Below are positions 57,838 through 64,000 of a stretch of 64,000 nt of DNA, one piece after another. A program made the translations under genes and the position numbers. The DNA comes from Candolleomyces eurysporus (lineage: Eukaryota; Basidiomycota; Agaricomycetes; Agaricales; Psathyrellaceae), in assembly GCA_027579435.1 (NCBI GenBank), contig JANBPK010000742.1, positions 1-64,000 of the forward strand. Direction: 5' to 3'. Under the pieces are notes generated by a model, which had not been told where the DNA came from, did not search any database, and was given only the letters and a program-made list of their open reading frames with translations. Positions within the stretch are counted from its first letter, which is position 1. The number at the start of each line of letters is the position of its first letter.

Positions 57838-57971
57838 TGTGAGGAAACGCGGAGTCTGAGGATCCATTTCGCGAGCCCTCATCTAGGAGGAAGGACAGAC
57901 ATTCGAATGGCGGAAGGACTATACGCCGTGCCCTCCTAATCTCTCCTCTTTCTTCCCGACCATCCACAGCG

Positions 57972-60900
57972 ATGAAGGTCCGTCGCCATCTGTCTCTGCG
58001 GCGTTGATGTCCCTGAACTAACCGCCACGATATCCACCAGTTTGGAAAGCGGATCCAAGCTCAGCAGATTCCAGGATGGTCCACCTACTATCTGGACTAC
58101 AAATTTCTCAAAAAGATCATATCTTCCCTTGCTGCGAATCGCCCAGCATCGGAGGCAGCTGCATTGGCATTGGGGGTTCGTCCGCCTTACCATTTGACCC
58201 AGAGTCTCTCCCAGCATGTACCACAGAGCTCTCGGGGGTCGACACCAGTACCCTCGCCCCTCGCCACCTCTGGACAACCACCCTTTTTTCCCGTTTCCAA
58301 CTACGATGTCAACCGCGGACCAGACTTTCAGGCACACAAAGCCGCCTTTTTCTTCAAGCTCGAACGCGAACTTGAGAAGGTCCGGCGCTGTTCATGTACC
58401 TACAATGTCTCGTGTGCCAACTAACGTGTCGTATAGATCAACGCGTTCTACCTGCAGAAAGAGGCGGAATTGAAGCTACGCATGGAAACGCTCCTCTCGA
58501 AAAGACGCGCCGCGGCGATGCGAGGCTTCCCAGAAGCAACCTCTGACTCTCCTCAAAACCGGGCTGAATGGAGCGCAGTGGAAGAAGGTTTTCGGCTTTT
58601 GGAACGCGACCTAGGAAAGCTACAGGCACGTTTGATGCTTCTCTGAAATGAATCCACATTGATTTCCGGTCTGCAGCAATTTGTCGAGATCAACGCTGAA
58701 GGCTTTCGCAAAATTCTGAAAAAATACGACAAACGTTCAACGTCAACTACGAAGGAGCTATACCTTGCTAGGCAGGTGGACGTGCAGCCTGTATTCAACC
58801 GACAAGTTCGTATCTCTTCCATGTGTATGGGGATAAGCCTGACACCACTCTAGCTTATCTCCGAACTCGCAAATACTGTCGCGACCTGTCTGTTGGACAT
58901 AACTGATCTATCGTCTGGGCTAAACTTCGAAGGACCGAACGCCAATGATATCTTCACGCAACAACTCTTGACGGAGAGGCCCTCCTTGGGCCCCTTTGGA
59001 GATCTGGAGAGTGGGTTTTACAAGGCGATCGCTGCAGGAGACTCGGCTGCAATCAAGGACTGCGTTCAATCCACGGACGTTCTGAGGCAGCAAAATGAAT
59101 CGAACGGCAACCTGACCCGCATGCTATGGAACGTTATCATCGAAGCCCCGCCAAGTTTCGCAGACCTCATTCTGACTTCACTATCGCCTCCCTTTGATTA
59201 TCACTTTGTTGACGACATTAATGGACGGACATGCCTCCATGGAGCAGCAATTGCAGGAGCCCAACGCTTGGTCGACCTCTGCCTACAGAATGGCGTTCCG
59301 ATCGACAAACCCGATCTTTACGGACGGACGGCGTTGCACTATGCAGCTATGAAGGGGCACGCCGAGGTCTGTCGTCAACTATTGAAAGCGCATGTACCGC
59401 CAAATTCCCTGGACCGAGACAACTACAGCCCCCTGGTCTATGCAACCGTGAAAGGAAACGTCAGTTGCGTTCGCGTGCTGCTGGAGGAAGGAGGGGTTTC
59501 AGCGCAGTCTCCTACAGCATCTGGGGATCTCAGCCCCTTATCCCTCGCTGCTGAGGCAGGTCATGTCGAGGTCGTGGCTTTGCTATTAGAACACAAGGCA
59601 GCCTCTCTGCCGAATACCAATGGCGAATATCCCATGCATCTTGCTGCACAGAGAGGTCACGTCGACGTGTGTAGGCTGCTGCTGTCGATCGAAGGCTGGG
59701 ACAAACCCGACAAGTATCACGAATGGACACCTCTATTCCACGCAGCTCGACATGGCCATGTCGAGTGCGTGCGTGTACTATTGGAGAAAGGGGCGATGCC
59801 TTTGTTGCGCGATGAGCTGGGTCATCTTGCTGCCCATTATGCGGCGTGGTACGGCCAGAATGACTGCCTGTCGCTGTTGCTGGGGGCAAGTAAGGACCAT
59901 CCAGCCCAATTTACCCTCTTCCGCACGACAAGCTTTTCTCCTCTTGCAGAGGCAGCTATGGACCCAGAGATTGATATGATCCCTTCCCTTTCCCTACCCC
60001 CGCCAATAATGCCACACAGGGTATACGGACATAACTATTTGGTACAGAACCGTCTCGTTCAAATTCATATTGGCCACTGGTCACGTCGGTCACCCCAAAC
60101 ACCAAGCGTTCGACTTCACCATCGCCTGATGAGTCCGGTATTCAAGGACGAATATCTCTTTACGACCAGTCCACTGAAACTGGTCATGACTACCAGTTCC
60201 AGCGTCAACTCCGCGCCCTATTCGATGACAATTCCACCGCAGCTCGGAGAAGGGACTTTCACATTCCAAACTCCGTCTCTCGACAATCTCTCCCTAGAAT
60301 TTTCCGTTTATCCGAACTTTGGAACCAAGACGATCGGACGGGCTGTTGCCCTCCCTTCATTGTTTTCAGGGGCTCAAAACAACCAATCTTTCACCCTTCC
60401 AATTCTGGACCACCGTTTGCACACCATTGGAGAGGCGAGTCATATGCCTACCGTATTTGTGCGCTCACTCACCGCTCAATAGGTCGATTTCCAGATAAGT
60501 GTCGTCCAACCCTTCGAAGGCGTTACCTTGGAAGTCGGTGGAGATGTCGAGACATATTGGAAGTCGACCGAGATCACTTCTGTCGCTTCTTTCGGCTCTT
60601 CTGGACAAATGCACCGTTTGGACATACCCAGTTCGAGCAATACGTCACCAGCTTTCATGATTAGTCGTTCCGGTGGCTTGCCGTTGACGCAGTCGTCCCT
60701 CTATGGAAGCTATCTACACGTTGTCGTTCAGGTTACACGGGACTTGCATCCTGTTGTCTACTCTGACTGGCTCCTTCCGGGGACTGCGTCCGAGCTCGGG
60801 GTTGCCGACGTTACTCTAGAGCAATTCGAAGCCCTGGCCCGCACCTCTGGAGGTTTTTGTGATTTGACTCCCGCCTCGGGTCGAGATTATGCACAGCTCC

Positions 60901-61938
60901 TACCCACATGCATGGTCTCGCTAGAATATCTGCTTATGGTGAGTCACATACAAACCTTTTTGACAGATACTTCTAAATACTGATATTTTGTATACACAGA
61001 CCATCCCGACGTCATACGATGTCGTTCTGGAACTTGCATATCCGGCAGCAGGCACCATTGACCAACTCAATTTGGGACGTCGGCTGAATTTGAACGCATT
61101 CGTCGATTCCGTCCTTCGCGCCAAATACGGTGTCTCAGCAGCAGCTATCGGGACGGAGTCACGTCGTAAAGTTGCCTTTTTGTCCTTTTCGCCTGATGTT
61201 TGTGCTGCGCTCAATTGGAAACAGCCCAATTGTGAGTCGTGTTTAGCTTNCCCCCCCCCCCTCTTCTCTGTTCGGCGGAAACAAGATTTCATCTGATTGA
61301 CTGACGGCTCCCGGTTTTTTTGCTCTCTCTTTCTTACCTTGGCCATACTACCACACGCTCGTCTCCCGTCCGTACGTACTGCTGCTGCTGCAGACCCGGT
61401 GTTCTTCGCATCGAGCTGCGGCAACGACAGCTTTGGAGATGATGCTGATGACGGCTCATCATCAAACCCCACGAGCAAGACGGCCAGGGGGTCAGCTGGG
61501 GACGACCTGCGCACATGCAGTATCGGGTCAGCCGTCGAGTTCGCAAAGTCGAATAATCTGCTAGGAGTCTTTATTGACGCCGAACTATTGGTAAGTTTTG
61601 TCTAATCTATTCAGATCATCTTTCACTCTGGAACCTTCTGACATTTTGTTCGCTGATAACATTTCGATTTCCAAACTCGCCATCGTGGGTGTATCTCTCC
61701 CTCTCTGTGGTTTTCTGTATCGCTTGTGTGTGTGGTTCTTCCTTCCTTCCCTTCCTTGAAGATCCGGGTCCCATCTGTTGTGGACGGTATTAGAAGCTCT
61801 GAGCTTATCGTTGGTGTCCTGGGCAGCTCGGACAGGTTCTCACAGCTCAGTTCGGCCGATAGCGAAAGCCATGCCGTAGATGCTTATTTCGACAGCGGGA
61901 CGATGTCGTTTATTGATCGCTCGATGAGGGAACTGTAA
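57972..61938 (+). CDS. PHO81: PHO81/NUC-2-like CDK inhibitor of phosphate signalling (SPX, ankyrin, GDPD-like)
   Basis: Inhibits the Pho80-Pho85 cyclin-CDK when phosphate is low. Exon 1 codes only ATG-AAG (57972-57977); the acceptor at 58040 adds FGKRIQAQQIPGWSTYYLDYKFLKK, the SPX start with its inositol-polyphosphate-binding lysines. SPX continues through FFFKLERELEK and KILKKYDKR. Ankyrin repeats occupy about 59220-59950 (NGRTCLHGAAIAGAQRLVDL, YGRTALHYAAMKGHAEVCRQLL and four to five more). The C-terminal third (EVGGDVETYWKSTE onward, SYDVVLELAYP, VEFAKSNNLLGVFIDAELL, DGIRSSELIVGVLGS) is a degenerate glycerophosphodiester phosphodiesterase domain. An N and a C-run at 61251 lie in an intron. 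TAA 61936-61938. Length and domain order fit Pho81/NUC-2. Confidence 0.92.
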
Positions 61939-62299
61939 TAGAGAAGACAGAGAGAGAGGGAGAGCAAAGGGGGACGTTGTTGGCAGTTTCAAGTTTGAGC
62001 CACACTGACGGGTTAATAGCTGGGAACGGACGGCGGTGAACGGTGTGGGGGGAATGGGCCGGAATGCTGGAAATGGACTATTGCAAGAGATGAAAAAATG
62101 CTGCTATGATACACTGAATGTGGTACGACACTAATACACTATACACACACTATGTTACAACATGATGAATGATGCGAGGCTTGAAAAAAATTGAGTTGCG
62201 GCACTGATGATGCTGATGCTGGAAGATGAGGATGCATGCGAGAATAAGTAGATGCGACGGACGAGACACGAGAAAATTGAAAAAAGAATAAAAAAGGTA
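61939..62299. other. Spacer between convergent PHO81 and ABC transporter genes
   Basis: AT-rich 3' flanks with purine-rich GAGAGA tracts (near 61945) and GATGCTGATGCT repeats near 62210. No ORF with coding character. Confidence 0.55.
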
Positions 62300-64000
62300 T
62301 CTAAATAGAAGCGCGATACAATGCTGCATATGCACCGTTCTTGGTCATAAGCTCGTCATGAGTGCCAAACTCGGAGATCGTCTAGAAAGTTTAAAAAAGA
62401 AGCAAAGTTAGCTTTCGTAGAACACAAGGTCATAGGGGAGAGCTTACTCCGTTATCCATCATAGCCACTTTATCTGCACGGCGAGCGGTGGACAGACGAT
62501 GGGTAATATAAATGACCGTCTTGCGTCTATCCCCACTGGGTGTTTTCGAAATCTTGTTTATGGTCTCGAATATCTGATTCTGTGCGTGGGCGTCAAGGGA
62601 AGATGTCTATAAAAAGAGACACGGGGCCAACCGTCAGTAACCCATTGTGGACAATTAAAGCCATGGATAGCAGTTGCGTACCGGCTCATCGAACACAAGC
62701 AAGTCCACTTCCGGTTCGTTGGCTCGCATGAAGGCCCGTGCGAGCGCGATGCGTTGCCACTAAATTAAAAGAAAGATGAGTAAGGAAACGTGAATGACGA
62801 CATGGGAAATGGTATGCTGACCTCTCCGCCAGACAGGCCGTACCTCTGGGAAGCACTGCTGCTGTCGTAACTCATCGAACCTGGATACGAAATTGACTCG
62901 AATCCAGGGGTCTCGAGCAAGGTCTTGAGTCCATTCGGCAATGACTCGACGAGCATGTCAGCTTCTGCAAGATGGACGGCTGTCTCGATTGCGGGCTTGT
63001 ATCGCATCTTGTCCACGTTACCGAGGCCGACGTTTTCCTTGACAGAGGCATTGAACTTGGAAAAGCCTTGGAAGACGGCGCTGATGTGACGATGGTATTC
63101 TGCGGGGCTGTATTTCCGAACGTCAACGCCGTTGATGTGCAACGTGCCCTTGTCGAAATCAATGATGCGAAGGAGTATCTTCGCAAGCGTGGATTTGCCT
63201 AATGGAAATCAGAGGAATTAGGAAAGAGTTTAAAAGTGACGATGTGAAAGGAGGCGAGGTGAAGGCGGGGGCGGAGTGAGGACTACGCACCAGATCCGTT
63301 GTAGCCTACGATCGCCAGCGTCTCGCCGGCTTGCAGTGAGAATGTGACGTTACGCAATGCCGGGTCAGCACATCCAGGATAGGTATACGACAATCCCCTG
63401 TTTGATGACGGGACACACGTGCATGTCAGAAAAAGTACAAGATGGTACAAAACGACGTACTTGACATCGATGCTTGCTCCGCCAGGCCGCGACATGTAAC
63501 GCGCCAGGTCTTCGTGTTTCGGCTGCATTCGCGGTTTCAACTTGATGCTAGCAGAGAAGGCGGACATGAGGAAAAGGCCTTGGAACGCCATTTTCACGGT
63601 TGAAACAAGATTGCCAACTGCGAACAGTGCACACTGAATCGAGGTGCGATAAGCGGTTATTGCGCCAAGGGTGGTATTTGTCGTCTGGAGGATGAGGAGA
63701 AATGGGAGCTAAGGAGGGATTAGATGTTTATCGAGAAAAGTAAAAAATTAGAACACACACATTCTGGAGAGCGTACATGAGATCGGCAAAGTGAACGTTT
63801 GAAGTTCGCGAGATGGGCTGCTCAGAGGCGAGAACCACCTTGCGAGCCGAACTCCACGAGTTCAAAATCCAGTCGCCAAGACCAAAGAGCGAAACTTCTG
63901 GTCGATGGGCGTCGCTGTAGGCAAGATTCCTCATTCGCTCCTGTTTCTCAGCTGCGCGCGCTTCCTTGGCCGAAATAGGGTCGTCATATCCACTTGAGGA
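62300..64000 (-). CDS. ABC transporter, ATP-binding half (partial, runs off the right edge)
   Basis: Only the 3' part is in the window; the gene continues beyond 64000. The visible end of a membrane domain (YRTSIQCALFAVGNLVSTV, MAFQGLFLMSAF) is followed by one nucleotide-binding domain: LSYTYPGCADPALRNVTFSL, Walker A GYNGSGKST (spliced), FQGFSKFNASVKENVGLG, signature LSGGEWQRIALARAFM, Walker B LLVFDEPTSSLDA and the H-loop TVIYITHRLSTARRAD, ending GAYAALYRASI and TAG 62300-62302. Introns are short. The sequence is of the ABCB-like type found singly in basidiomycetes. Substrate and membrane cannot be told; the N-terminus is outside the window. Confidence 0.85.

Noticed and set aside
61250..61262. 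C-run next to an N near 61251 as a PHO81 frameshift
   Set aside because: It lies between a donor after KQPN and the next acceptor, so it is intronic and does not affect the protein.

Overview
The window is nuclear DNA from a filamentous basidiomycete, most likely an agaricomycete. The evidence is dense genes with many short GT-AG introns (typically 45-70 bp), a RUA1-C-terminal transcription factor, LYC1-type acetyltransferases, a PHO81-type SPX/ankyrin protein and fungal VFA1 and PKR1 homologues. I cannot name the species. The assembly is draft quality. Isolated single N characters are common, and at four places the coding frame is restored only if the N is treated as an extra base. Two homopolymer frameshifts (BAR gene and PEX12) look like further base-calling errors or recent mutations. 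Exon coordinates below come from reading splice sites by eye against conserved protein families.

Layout. 1-10 kb: the 3' end of an unknown gene, an aldo-keto reductase, PKR1, the GINS subunit PSF3 (minus), a small mitochondrial protein, the TFIIIC subunit TFC1, ribosomal protein L29 (minus) and a RUA1-like regulator (minus). 10-16 kb: a p24 cargo receptor, then a tandem segmental duplication carrying two LYC1-like N-acetyltransferase genes (minus) and a broken 3' fragment of the neighbouring BAR-domain gene. 16-25 kb: a PTC7-type PP2C phosphatase, a small unknown gene, valyl-tRNA synthetase with two in-frame starts, and dUTPase. 25-31 kb: a divergent pair for mitochondrial translation (GatC-like and mS34), a secreted M43 metalloprotease, about 2.1 kb of N-rich DNA without a convincing gene, and a membrane-anchored acyl-CoA-binding protein. 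31-45 kb: SFA1, VFA1, a large RGG/proline-glutamine protein, proteasome alpha-6 (PRE5), the divergent COX15/BolA pair, an EFM-type methyltransferase and a CBM48 protein. 45-64 kb: HBS1, mitochondrial SSB, exosome nuclease DIS3, a UPF0303 protein, PEX12, PHO81 and a partial ABC transporter.

Most genes are housekeeping. Functional neighbours include mitochondrial pairs that share short divergent promoters, and HBS1 (which may also supply Ski7 function) about 1 kb from the exosome catalytic subunit DIS3. The least ordinary features are the LYC1/BAR tandem duplication, a GC-AG intron directly after the start codon of PRE5, the dual-start valyl-tRNA synthetase, the long HBS1 spacer and the uncharacterised RGG protein. 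I saw no CRISPR array, tRNA, rRNA or intact transposon.
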